DNA of 19,252 nucleotides from an uncultured Dechloromonas sp. (GTDB lineage: Bacteria > Pseudomonadota > Gammaproteobacteria > Burkholderiales > Rhodocyclaceae), in contig CAMKYP010000018.1 in NCBI GenBank assembly GCA_946477505.1, forward strand, positions 1 through 19,252. Reading direction: 5' to 3'. A model generated the notes under the pieces. That model was not told where the DNA came from and searched no databases. It saw only the letters and a program-made list of their open reading frames with translations. Each line of letters starts with the position of its first letter. Within the stretch, counting starts at the first letter, position 1. Below, in pieces: positions 9,082 to 16,421 of the stretch. The position numbers and the translations under genes were made by a program.

Positions 9082-9103
9082 AGTCGGCGCCGTCGCCCAC
9101 CGG

Positions 9104-9128
9104 AAAGCCGCCTGCGGGCGGCTTTTTT
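9104..9128 (+). terminator. Rho-independent terminator of trpE
   Basis: A 9-bp stem, AAAGCCGCC (9104-9112) with GGCGGCTTT (9117-9125), has a TGCG tetraloop and leads into six Ts (9123-9128). It ends the trpE transcript and insulates the glt promoter region. Confidence 0.93.
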
Positions 9129-9148
9129 CATGGACGTCGCAGCGGGGT

Positions 9149-9165
9149 CGTCGGAAAACCGACGG
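9149..9165. promoter_or_regulatory. Distal enhancer site, TCGG-N4-CCGA inverted repeat (gltI)
   Basis: CGTCGG-AAAA-CCGACG is a perfect 6-bp inverted repeat with core TCGGAAAACCGA at 9151-9162. Its centre is about 138 bp upstream of the inferred start at 9295, a normal distance for an enhancer bound by an NtrC-family activator. The core matches the AauR motif (TTCGG-N4-CCGAA, recalled from P. putida work) except for the outermost bases. It could also form a weak RNA hairpin, but no T-run follows. Confidence 0.75.
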
Positions 9166-9179
9166 TGATTTTGAGTGGC

Positions 9180-9196
9180 CGTCGGATTTCCGATGG
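9180..9196. promoter_or_regulatory. Proximal enhancer site, TCGG-N4-CCGA inverted repeat (gltI)
   Basis: CGTCGG-ATTT-CCGATG repeats the distal site with one outer mismatch; the core TCGGATTTCCGA is at 9182-9193. The two cores start exactly 31 bp apart, about three helical turns, so two activator dimers would sit on the same DNA face. The centre is about 107 bp upstream of the inferred start. Confidence 0.75.
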
Positions 9197-9267
9197 TTTG
9201 ATGCCTTTGGTCATTTAAAAATCGTTCAGAAACAGCGAGTTAGTATTTCGTGTTGGCTTCGTTGTCC

Positions 9268-9284
9268 TTGGTACGGCATGTGCG
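9268..9284 (+). promoter_or_regulatory. Sigma-54 promoter of the gltIJKL operon
   Basis: TTGGTACGGCATGTGCG matches the -24/-12 consensus TTGGCACG-N4-TTGC: GG at 9270-9271 and GC at 9282-9283 with the obligatory spacing. The inferred start is near 9295, 42 nt before the gltI ATG. An A/T-rich stretch (9213-9222) and a poor IHF-like match (around 9233-9245) lie between enhancer and promoter. Confidence 0.8.
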
Positions 9285-9297
9285 TATGATGGATCGG

Positions 9298-9315
9298 GAA
9301 GCCGGAGGCGGCTTC
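9298..9315 (+). promoter_or_regulatory. 5'-terminal stem-loop in the gltI mRNA leader
   Basis: GAAGCCG (9298-9304), loop GAGG, CGGCTTC (9309-9315): a perfect 7-bp stem starting 14 nt after the -12 GC, that is about +4 of the transcript. The identical stem at the identical distance follows the ansB promoter. It ends 9 nt before the gltI Shine-Dalgarno (9325-9328), so the ribosome site stays free. mRNA protection or binding of a regulator are possible roles; neither is shown. Confidence 0.7.
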
Positions 9316-9336
9316 ATCTTTTCCGGAGACAAAATA

Positions 9337-10224
9337 ATGAAACGTATCGTTCTCGCCGCTGCGGTCATGGCCGCCTGCTCCTCGTCCGTCATGGCCCAGG
9401 AATCTCCCACGCTCAAGAAAATCAAGGAAACCGGCAGTATTACGCTCGGCCATCGCGAATCCTCGATTCCTTTCTCCTACTACGACGACAAGCAGCAGGT
9501 GATCGGTTATTCCCACGAACTCATGCTCAAGGTGGTCGACGCGATCAAGAGCGAACTCAAACTGGCCAAGCTCGATACCAAGCTGATGCCGGTCACCTCC
9601 GCCAACCGCATTACCCTGGTCCAGAACGGCACCGTCGACATCGAGTGCGGCTCGACGACCAACAACACCGAGCGCCAGAAGCAGGTTGCCTTCTCGACCA
9701 GCATCTTCGTCATCGGCACCAAGCTGATGACCAAGAAGGAGTCCGGGATCAAGGACTTCCCGGATCTCGCCGGCAAGAACGTCGTTACGACGGCCGGTAC
9801 GACCTCCGAGCGCCTGATCCGCAAGATGAACGAGGAAAAACAGCTCAAGATGAACATTATCTCGGCCAAGGATCACGGCGAGTCTTTCCTGACCCTGGAA
9901 ACCGGCCGTGCCGTGGCCTTCATGATGGACGACGCGCTGCTTTATGGCGAAATGGCCAAGGCCAAGAAGCCGGGCGACTGGGCGGTGGTCGGCACCGCCC
10001 AGTCCAAGGAAGCCTACGGCTGCATGCTGCGCAAGGAAGATCCGGGTTTCAAGAAGGTGGTCGATGCCGCGCTGACCAAGGCGCTGACCTCCGGCGATGC
10101 CGAGAAGATCTACGCCAAGTGGTTCATGAATCCGATCCCGCCCAAGGGCCTGAATCTCAACATGCCGCTGTCCGACGATATGAAAGCCCTGATGAAGGCT
10201 CCGAACGACAAGGCTTTCGAGTAA
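9337..10224 (+). CDS. gltI: Glutamate/aspartate ABC transporter, periplasmic binding protein
   Basis: A 295-residue family-3 solute-binding protein (E. coli GltI has 302). ATG 9337 has a GGAG site 8 nt upstream and gives a clean signal peptide, MKRIVLAAAVMAACSSSVMA, with cleavage before QE at 20/21. A frame extending upstream to 9250 would overlap the promoter and lose the signal peptide, so it is rejected. Typical family features are GSITLGHRESSIPFSY near the mature N-terminus, VQNGTVDIECGSTTNNTERQ and the hinge segment GKNVVTTAGTTSERL. It captures L-Glu/L-Asp in the periplasm and delivers them to GltJK. It is the first gene of the operon and sits behind the sigma-54 promoter and paired enhancer sites. 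The P. putida counterpart is AatJ. Substrate is assigned from family and context; Gln or Asn uptake is the main alternative. Confidence 0.95.
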   Translation: MKRIVLAAAVMAACSSSVMAQESPTLKKIKETGSITLGHRESSIPFSYYDDKQQVIGYSHELMLKVVDAIKSELKLAKLDTKLMPVTSANRITLVQNGTVDIECGSTTNNTERQKQVAFSTSIFVIGTKLMTKKESGIKDFPDLAGKNVVTTAGTTSERLIRKMNEEKQLKMNIISAKDHGESFLTLETGRAVAFMMDDALLYGEMAKAKKPGDWAVVGTAQSKEAYGCMLRKEDPGFKKVVDAALTKALTSGDAEKIYAKWFMNPIPPKGLNLNMPLSDDMKALMKAPNDKAFE

Positions 10225-10236
10225 TTCTGGCGGGTT

Positions 10237-10269
10237 CCGGGGCGGTGACACCCCGGGATGAGTCTCGGG
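10237..10269 (+). promoter_or_regulatory. Two overlapping hairpins between gltI and gltJ
   Basis: CCGGGG (10237-10242) can pair with CCCCGG (10251-10256). Alternatively CCCGGGA (10252-10258) can pair across TGAG with TCTCGGG (10263-10269), with one G-U pair. They share bases and cannot form together. The second ends 13 nt before the gltJ ATG, just before the AAGGGG ribosome site. No T-run follows, so neither is an intrinsic terminator. A hairpin after a binding-protein gene commonly stabilises that part of the mRNA and keeps the binding protein in excess over the permeases. Confidence 0.5.
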
Positions 10270-10282
10270 AAAGGGGTTTAGC

Positions 10283-11020
10283 ATGAGCTACCAATGGAAT
10301 TGGGGCGTCTTCCTGCAGCCGTCGGCTGCCGGGGACGATACCTATCTGGGCTGGATGTTCGCCGGCTTCAAAATGACCATCGCGCTGTCGCTGACGGCCT
10401 GGGTGCTGGCGCTGATACTCGGGGCGCTGGTCGGTGTCCTGCGTACCGTGCCGAACAAGACGCTGGCCGGCATCGCTACCGCTTATGTCGAACTGTTCCG
10501 CAACATTCCGTTACTGGTCCAGTTGTTCATCTGGTACTTCGTGCTGCCGGAACTGTTGCCGGCCAGTATCGGCGACGCCTACAAGCAGTCCAATCCGGTG
10601 CTCCAGCAGTTCCTCGCTTCGATGGTCTGCCTTGGTCTGTTCACCAGCGCCCGGGTCGCCGAACAGGTTCGCGCCGGGATCAATTCACTACCCAAGGGAC
10701 AGAAAAATGCCGGCCTGGCTCTCGGCTTCACGCTGCCGCAGACCTATCGCCACGTGATGCTGCCTATGGCTTTCCGGCTGGTCGTTCCGCCGCTGACCTC
10801 GGAATTCCTCAACATCTTCAAGAACTCCGCCGTCTGCTCGACCATCGGTCTCCTCGAACTGGCCGCCCAGGGCCGCCAGCTGGTCGATTACACAGCCCAG
10901 CCCTACGAGTCCTTCATCGCCGTGACGCTGTCCTACATCATCATCAACGTTACCGTCATGACCCTGATGCACAAGTTCGAGAAGCGCATCGCGGTGCCCG
11001 GCTACATTGGAGGTAAGTGA
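10283..11020 (+). CDS. gltJ: Glutamate/aspartate ABC transporter permease
   Basis: A 245-residue inner-membrane permease of the HisMQ family (E. coli GltJ has 246). Several hydrophobic helices are visible, the first near residues 26-55 (AGFKMTIALSLTAWVLALIL). The cytoplasmic EAA loop AGINSLPKGQKNAGLALGFT, which contacts the ATPase, is followed by LPMAFRLVVPPLTSEF. ATG 10283 has AAGGGG upstream. It pairs with GltK to form the channel for acidic amino acids (AatQ in pseudomonads). The gltK start follows its stop by 1 nt. Confidence 0.95.
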   Translation: MSYQWNWGVFLQPSAAGDDTYLGWMFAGFKMTIALSLTAWVLALILGALVGVLRTVPNKTLAGIATAYVELFRNIPLLVQLFIWYFVLPELLPASIGDAYKQSNPVLQQFLASMVCLGLFTSARVAEQVRAGINSLPKGQKNAGLALGFTLPQTYRHVMLPMAFRLVVPPLTSEFLNIFKNSAVCSTIGLLELAAQGRQLVDYTAQPYESFIAVTLSYIIINVTVMTLMHKFEKRIAVPGYIGGK

Positions 11021-11021
11021 A

Positions 11022-11702
11022 ATGTACGAATTCGACTGGTCCTCCATCCCCGGCGCCTTGCCCTTCCTGTGGGACGGCATGAAGATTTCGCTGGTCATCA
11101 CCGCCCAGGCAGTGGTCATCGGCATCGTCTGGGGCACCCTGCTGGCCATGATGCGGTTGTCGTCGATCAAGCCGCTGTCTTGGTTCGCCGCTGGCTACGT
11201 CAACCTGTTCCGCGCCGTACCGCTGGTCATGGTGCTGCTCTGGTTCTTCCTGATCGTGCCGGAGTTTGTCGGGCAGCTGTTCAACATTCCGAAGGGGACT
11301 GACTTACGTTTGTCTTCGGCGATGGCCGGTTTTGCCCTTTTTGAAGCGGCGTATTACTCGGAAATCATCCGCGCCGGCATCCAGAGCGTGCCGAAGGGCC
11401 AGATTGCCGCCGCCTCGGCGCTCGGCATGACCTATGGCCAGTCCATGCGCCTCGTCGTGCTGCCGCAGGCTTTCCGCAACATGGTGCCGCTGCTCCTGAC
11501 CCAGGCCATCATCCTGTTTCAGGATACGTCGCTGGTCTATGTCTCCGCGCTGGCCGACTTCTTCGGCGCTGCCTACAAGGTCGGTGACCGCGATGGCCGT
11601 TTGGTCGAGATGCTGCTCTTCGCAGGCGCCGTCTATTTCGTCATCTGCTTCAGCGCTTCGCAGCTGGTGAAGCGCCTCCAGAAAAAATACACCCCGGCCT
11701 GA
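11022..11702 (+). CDS. gltK: Glutamate/aspartate ABC transporter permease
   Basis: 226 residues (E. coli GltK has 224). ATG 11022 has a strong GGAGG (11009-11013) and lies 1 nt after the gltJ stop, so the two permeases are translationally coupled; an in-frame GTG at 11007 inside gltJ is rejected. Multi-helix HisMQ-type fold with the EAA loop AGIQSVPKGQIAAASALGMT and LPQAFRNMVPLLLTQ. It forms the heterodimeric channel with GltJ. The segment around residues 75-100 (VPEFVGQLFNIPKGTDLRLS) matches the usual periplasmic loop of GltK. Confidence 0.95.
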   Translation: MYEFDWSSIPGALPFLWDGMKISLVITAQAVVIGIVWGTLLAMMRLSSIKPLSWFAAGYVNLFRAVPLVMVLLWFFLIVPEFVGQLFNIPKGTDLRLSSAMAGFALFEAAYYSEIIRAGIQSVPKGQIAAASALGMTYGQSMRLVVLPQAFRNMVPLLLTQAIILFQDTSLVYVSALADFFGAAYKVGDRDGRLVEMLLFAGAVYFVICFSASQLVKRLQKKYTPA

Positions 11703-11723
11703 GCGCCGCCCAGGAGACATCCC

Positions 11724-12452
<729 letters not shown>

Positions 12453-12463
12453 GAGGCGGTCCG

Positions 12464-13114
12464 ATGACGAGCGAAGCGTTGGCGCGTATGGCGTTCAGTT
12501 TCTTCCTGGGTGGCATGGTCAGTCTGTTGACGATGACCAATCCGCTGTCGAAGATACCGGTCTATCTGTCGCTGTGCGTGGGTGTACCCGCGCCGACGGC
12601 ACATCGGGAGGCCGTCCGGGCGTGTCTGTACGCCTTTCTCCTGCTCACGGTGGGTTTGTTTGCCGGCGTGGCCGTGCTGGAGGTCTTCGGCATTTCCTAC
12701 GGCGCGCTGCGTATTGCGGGCGGGTTGACCGTGGCCATGATCGGCTACCGCATGCTGTTCGATACCGTCGAGCCTGCTGCGCAGTCGGCTTCCGGCGGCA
12801 GCTTCGCTTTTTTCCCGTTGGCCATGCCGGGAATCGCCGGGCCCGGTGCCTTGGCGACGGTCATCGGCATTTCGACCGAAATTGCCGAACTGTCGGGAGG
12901 CCTGGCACGGGCAACGGCCTACGGGGCGACGGTAGCGGGTATTGCCGTGACCTGTCTGGCGATCTGGCTGGTACTGCGTTCCGCACGCTGGGCGTCGCGC
13001 TGGCTGGGCCGGGAAGGGGTGAATGTGGTCAGCCGGCTGACGGGCTTCCTGCTCGTTTGCATCGGTGTCCAGTTTGTCGGCTCGGGCGTGCGCACTTTCA
13101 TGGCGGGCGCATGA
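12464..13114 (+). CDS. MarC family integral membrane protein
   Basis: A 216-residue hydrophobic protein with about six membrane helices and the MarC-family (UPF0056) segments LTMTNPLSKIPVYLSL near the N-terminus and PLAMPGIAGPGALATVI in the middle. The family's function is unknown; the old link to multiple antibiotic resistance was not upheld. ATG 12464 has GAGAGG 7 nt upstream and follows the gltL stop by 11 nt. It is therefore transcribed with the glutamate/aspartate transporter and ahead of the sensor kinase. Whether it serves amino acid transport or is a passenger cannot be told. An out-of-frame reading starting at 12293 inside gltL is not a better start. Confidence 0.88.
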   Translation: MTSEALARMAFSFFLGGMVSLLTMTNPLSKIPVYLSLCVGVPAPTAHREAVRACLYAFLLLTVGLFAGVAVLEVFGISYGALRIAGGLTVAMIGYRMLFDTVEPAAQSASGGSFAFFPLAMPGIAGPGALATVIGISTEIAELSGGLARATAYGATVAGIAVTCLAIWLVLRSARWASRWLGREGVNVVSRLTGFLLVCIGVQFVGSGVRTFMAGA

Positions 13115-13133
13115 GCGGCGATTCGCCGTTGCC

Positions 13134-15056
13134 ATGACCATCGGTACTGCCAGGGCCATGCTGCCAACATCCCTCCCGCATCCGCATCGAGCGCTTGGTC
13201 TGGCCATGCTGCTCGCCGTCCTCCTGCTCCTCGGCCTGTTTGTCTACCGTTTGTCGGAGCAATTCGGCATCGAACGAATGCGCGATGCCGCCAGCCATCA
13301 ACTGGATATCCTGGCAGCGGCCATTGATAGTGAAGTAACGCGTCACGCTTCGATACCCAGCGCCATCGAATTGAATCCCGATATCCTTGCGCTGTTGCGG
13401 GCACCGGCCGATCAGCAGGGCAGCCGGCAGGGGGCTGCCAATCATTTTCTGCAGAAGCTGAACGATCACCTGGGCGGTCCGGCCATCTTCGTCCTTGATA
13501 CCGGCGGTCGGGTCCTCGCTTCCAGCGACTGGATATTCTCTGACAACCTGCTGGGCTCTGATCTTTCCTACATGCCGTTTTTCCGGGATGCGGTGCAGGG
13601 AACGCCGGCACGTCACTATGCAATCGACCCCGCCCGTCAGGAACCCGGCTATTACTTCGCCCTTCCGGTTCGCGATGAAAAACAGGATTGGCGGGTAATT
13701 GGTGTAGCCGTCGTCAAGTCTGGCCTGCGCGAGCTGGAAAGGCGTTGGCTAGCCCAGGAGGCCCCGGCATTGATTGTCGATAGCAACGACCTTGTCCTCC
13801 TGGCCTCGCCGCCGGAATGGCGCTATGCGACCCTACGGCCAAAGGAGCGCACGATGCTGGATCAGATTGGTCGTCAGCAGTTTGCCGGCCAGCGCTTGGG
13901 GGAGCTCAGCCTCGACATCGATCTCTCGGGGGCGAGCGAGGGGACGTTGGTTCGCCTGCCCAAGCATTTGCGGGGCGATTTGCAGGCTTTGAGGGGCGAG
14001 CGTCAGTATCTGGCGCTGGCTCGCCACCTGCCGGGGACGGCGTGGCGGATCGTCGTTTTCTCCGATCTGCGCCCGGTCGGCGTGCAGGCGGCCACTCATG
14101 CGGCGCTCGGCATCGCGGCCTTCGGCTGCATGCTGCTCGGTGTGCTCTATGCCAGGCAGCGTCGGCGTCTGGCGCGCGGCCGGGAAGAGGCGAGGGCGCT
14201 GCTTGAACGGGCCAGCCACGAGCTTGAACGCAAGGTCGAGGAACGTACGGCCGATCTGTCGGAGGCGGTTTCCGGCCTGCAGCGCGAGGTTGTTGAGCGC
14301 CAGCGCGCCGAGCAGACGCTGCGTGCCGCCCAGGATGAACTCGTGCAGGCCGCCAAACTGGCGGTTCTCGGACAGATGGCCACTGGCATCACGCACGAGC
14401 TGAGCCAGCCGCTCGGCGCGATCCGTGCGCTGGCAGCGAATGCCGTGGAGTTCATGCGGCGTGGCGACATGGCGACCACCGAGAAAAACATGGCCATCGT
14501 CGAGCAGTTGATCGAGCAGATGGGGAGCATCATCGGTCAGTTGAAAACCTTCGCCCGCAAGTCGCCGGCCGTCTATTCGGCAGTCGATGTCGCGCAGGCC
14601 GTGGAGGGGGCGCTCTTCCTCTTCGACGTTCGCCTGAAACGGGAAAACGTCACGGTCGACCGCCATGTGGAACACGGTGTCTGGATCGCCTGGTGCGACC
14701 GCAATCGCCTGCAGCAGGTGCTGGTCAACCTGATCGGCAACGCACTTGACGCCATGCAGGGAGAAGCAGTGCGCCGCCTGGGCTTTTCGGTCGACAAGGC
14801 CAGCTCCGGCCAGTTGGCCCTCGCCGTCACCGACAGCGGTTGCGGTTTCACGGAGGAGGCGCTCGCTCACCTGTTCGAGCCTTTCTTTACAACCAAGCAA
14901 CCGGGCGAAGGCCTGGGGCTGGGGCTGACCATCTCGCGCGATATCCTGCGTGATTTCGGCGGCGATCTCCTGGCCGGCCCCGCGCCGGGCGGAGGCGCTC
15001 GCTTCGTCGTCCTCTTGCCGCCTCTTCTGGCCGAACATCGGAAACAAACAACATGA
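13134..15056 (+). CDS. aauS: DctB-family sensor histidine kinase, AauS-like
   Basis: 640 residues from ATG 13134; an in-frame ATG at 13158 is possible, and neither has a strong ribosome site. Order: membrane helix about 20-40; a periplasmic sensor of roughly 275 residues with the double-PAS-like pattern of DctB (FVLDTGGRVLASSDW, DLSYMPFFRDAV, GYYFALPV); membrane helix about 320-340; coiled coil 345-400; HisKA with phospho-acceptor His421 in THELSQPLGAI; ATPase domain with N-box Asn536, DSGCGF at 567-572, FEPFFTTK and GEGLGLGL at 591-598. It should sense a small ligand in the periplasm and phosphorylate the downstream regulator. DctB senses C4-dicarboxylates, but the operon with gltIJKL and the AauR-type sites point to an acidic amino acid sensor such as P. 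putida AauS. Its stop overlaps the regulator start (ATGA). Confidence 0.9.
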   Translation: MTIGTARAMLPTSLPHPHRALGLAMLLAVLLLLGLFVYRLSEQFGIERMRDAASHQLDILAAAIDSEVTRHASIPSAIELNPDILALLRAPADQQGSRQGAANHFLQKLNDHLGGPAIFVLDTGGRVLASSDWIFSDNLLGSDLSYMPFFRDAVQGTPARHYAIDPARQEPGYYFALPVRDEKQDWRVIGVAVVKSGLRELERRWLAQEAPALIVDSNDLVLLASPPEWRYATLRPKERTMLDQIGRQQFAGQRLGELSLDIDLSGASEGTLVRLPKHLRGDLQALRGERQYLALARHLPGTAWRIVVFSDLRPVGVQAATHAALGIAAFGCMLLGVLYARQRRRLARGREEARALLERASHELERKVEERTADLSEAVSGLQREVVERQRAEQTLRAAQDELVQAAKLAVLGQMATGITHELSQPLGAIRALAANAVEFMRRGDMATTEKNMAIVEQLIEQMGSIIGQLKTFARKSPAVYSAVDVAQAVEGALFLFDVRLKRENVTVDRHVEHGVWIAWCDRNRLQQVLVNLIGNALDAMQGEAVRRLGFSVDKASSGQLALAVTDSGCGFTEEALAHLFEPFFTTKQPGEGLGLGLTISRDILRDFGGDLLAGPAPGGGARFVVLLPPLLAEHRKQTT

Positions 15057-16366
15057 AAACGCCATTGAAAGTCCTGCTCGTCGAGGACGATCCGAATGTC
15101 CGGCTCGGCTGCGAGCAGGCGATGCAACTGGCCGGCATCGCCGTCGTTGCCACTGCTTCGGCCGAAGAGGCGGAGCGGCACCTGACCCCGGACTTTCCCG
15201 GTATCGTGGTCACCGACATGCGATTGCCGGGGATGAGCGGCATGGATTTGTTGCGCCGCGTCCGTGAGCAGGACGCGGACCTGCCGGTGATCATCATCAC
15301 CGGCCACGGTGACGTGACGCTCGCTGTCGAAGCCATGCGCAACGGGGCCTACGACTTCATGCAGAAGCCCTTCTCAATCGATGATCTGGTCGATGTTGTG
15401 CGGCGGGCGCTGGAAAAGCGCGAACTCGTCCTTGAGGTCGAATCGCTGCGCCGCCGCCTGGATTATCGTGACGACCTCGAAGCACGGCTCATCGGCCGTT
15501 CGCCGCAAATGCAGAAGGTGCGGCGCCTCATCCTCGATGTCGCCAATGCCGCGGTCGACGTGCTCATCGTCGGCGAAACGGGGACCGGCAAGGAAATGGT
15601 GGCGCGCTGTCTGCACGACCTGGCGCGTCCCGGCCAGGAAAACTACGTCGCCATCAACTGCGGCGGCATGGCCGACAATCTGCTCGACAGCGAACTCTTT
15701 GGTCACGAGCAGGGCGCCTTCACCGGGGCCCAGAAGCGTCGTATCGGCAAGATCGAATACGCCAGCGGCGGCACGCTCTTCCTCGATGAACTCGAGAGCA
15801 TGCCGATGAACATGCAGATCAAGCTGTTGCGCGTGCTGCAGGAGCGCGTCATCGAGCGACTCGGCTCTAACCAGCTCATACCGGTGAATTGCCGGGTGGT
15901 CGCTGCCAGCAAGGAAGATCTCAAGGTCTGGTCGGAGCAGGGGAAGTTCCGGGCCGACCTGTACTACCGGCTCAATGTGGTGCGCATCGAGCTGCCGCCT
16001 CTGCGCGAGCGGCGCGAGGATATCCCGGCGCTCTACGACAGCTTCCTGTTGCATGCCGCCAAACGCTACAACCGCCCGCCGCCGCCCTTGACGCCGGAAA
16101 CCCTGCGCCGCCTGATGGCGCAGGACTGGCCGGGCAATATCCGCGAACTGCGCAATGCCGCCGACTGCCATGTCCTCGGCATCGGCGGCCAGGTCATCGG
16201 GAGCGGTGAAATGCCGTCGCTGACCGAGGCGGTCGAGAATTACGAACGCCTGCTGATCGACGACGAATTCTCCCGTCAGCAGCGCAACATCCAGCGCACG
16301 GCCGATGCCTTGCGCATCGCTCGCACCACGCTGCATGACAAACTGAAGAAATACGGCCTGATCTGA
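15053..16366 (+). CDS. aauR: NtrC-family sigma-54-dependent response regulator, AauR-like
   Basis: 437 residues in three domains. The receiver (1-120) has acidic residues Glu11-Asp12-Asp13, phospho-acceptor Asp55 in VTDMRLPG and Lys105. The AAA+ sigma-54 activation domain (about 144-370) has Walker A GETGTGKE at 174-181, the sigma-54-contacting GAFTGA at 221-226 and Walker B LFLDE at 242-246. A Fis-type helix-turn-helix closes the protein (about 408-437, NIQRTADALRIARTTLHDKL). Every key residue is intact, so it should be a true sigma-54 activator. ATG 15053 overlaps the kinase stop by 4 nt. The closest named relatives are DctD and AauR. Two sigma-54 promoters with paired TCGG-N4-CCGA sites in this window are its likely targets, one of them driving its own operon. 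Confidence 0.92.
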   Translation: MKTPLKVLLVEDDPNVRLGCEQAMQLAGIAVVATASAEEAERHLTPDFPGIVVTDMRLPGMSGMDLLRRVREQDADLPVIIITGHGDVTLAVEAMRNGAYDFMQKPFSIDDLVDVVRRALEKRELVLEVESLRRRLDYRDDLEARLIGRSPQMQKVRRLILDVANAAVDVLIVGETGTGKEMVARCLHDLARPGQENYVAINCGGMADNLLDSELFGHEQGAFTGAQKRRIGKIEYASGGTLFLDELESMPMNMQIKLLRVLQERVIERLGSNQLIPVNCRVVAASKEDLKVWSEQGKFRADLYYRLNVVRIELPPLRERREDIPALYDSFLLHAAKRYNRPPPPLTPETLRRLMAQDWPGNIRELRNAADCHVLGIGGQVIGSGEMPSLTEAVENYERLLIDDEFSRQQRNIQRTADALRIARTTLHDKLKKYGLI

Positions 16367-16378
16367 GCGGAGGGTGGC

Positions 16379-16414
16379 GGCCACCGTGCCGAACCGGTCG
16401 GCAGCGCGGTGGCC
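16379..16414. terminator. Hairpin between the convergent aauR and porin genes
   Basis: GGCCACCG (16379-16386) pairs with CGGTGGCC (16407-16414) and, inside it, TGCCGA (16387-16392) pairs with TCGGCA (16398-16403), with an ACCGG loop and a 3-nt bulge. It starts 13 nt after the aauR stop and lies 8 nt beyond the porin stop on the other strand. The position suits a bidirectional terminator, but there is no T-run on either strand, so it may act with Rho or only protect 3' ends. Confidence 0.6.
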
Positions 16415-16421
16415 GAGTGTC

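Noticed and set aside
12903..12918. TGGCACGGGCAACGGC inside marC as a sigma-54 promoter for the kinase
   Set aside because: The GG-to-GC spacing is one base too long for a -24/-12 promoter, and no paired activator sites lie upstream.
13111..13136. Small ORF ATG AGC GGC ... TGA between marC and the kinase
   Set aside because: Only eight codons, overlapping both neighbours; no ribosome site and no composition signal.
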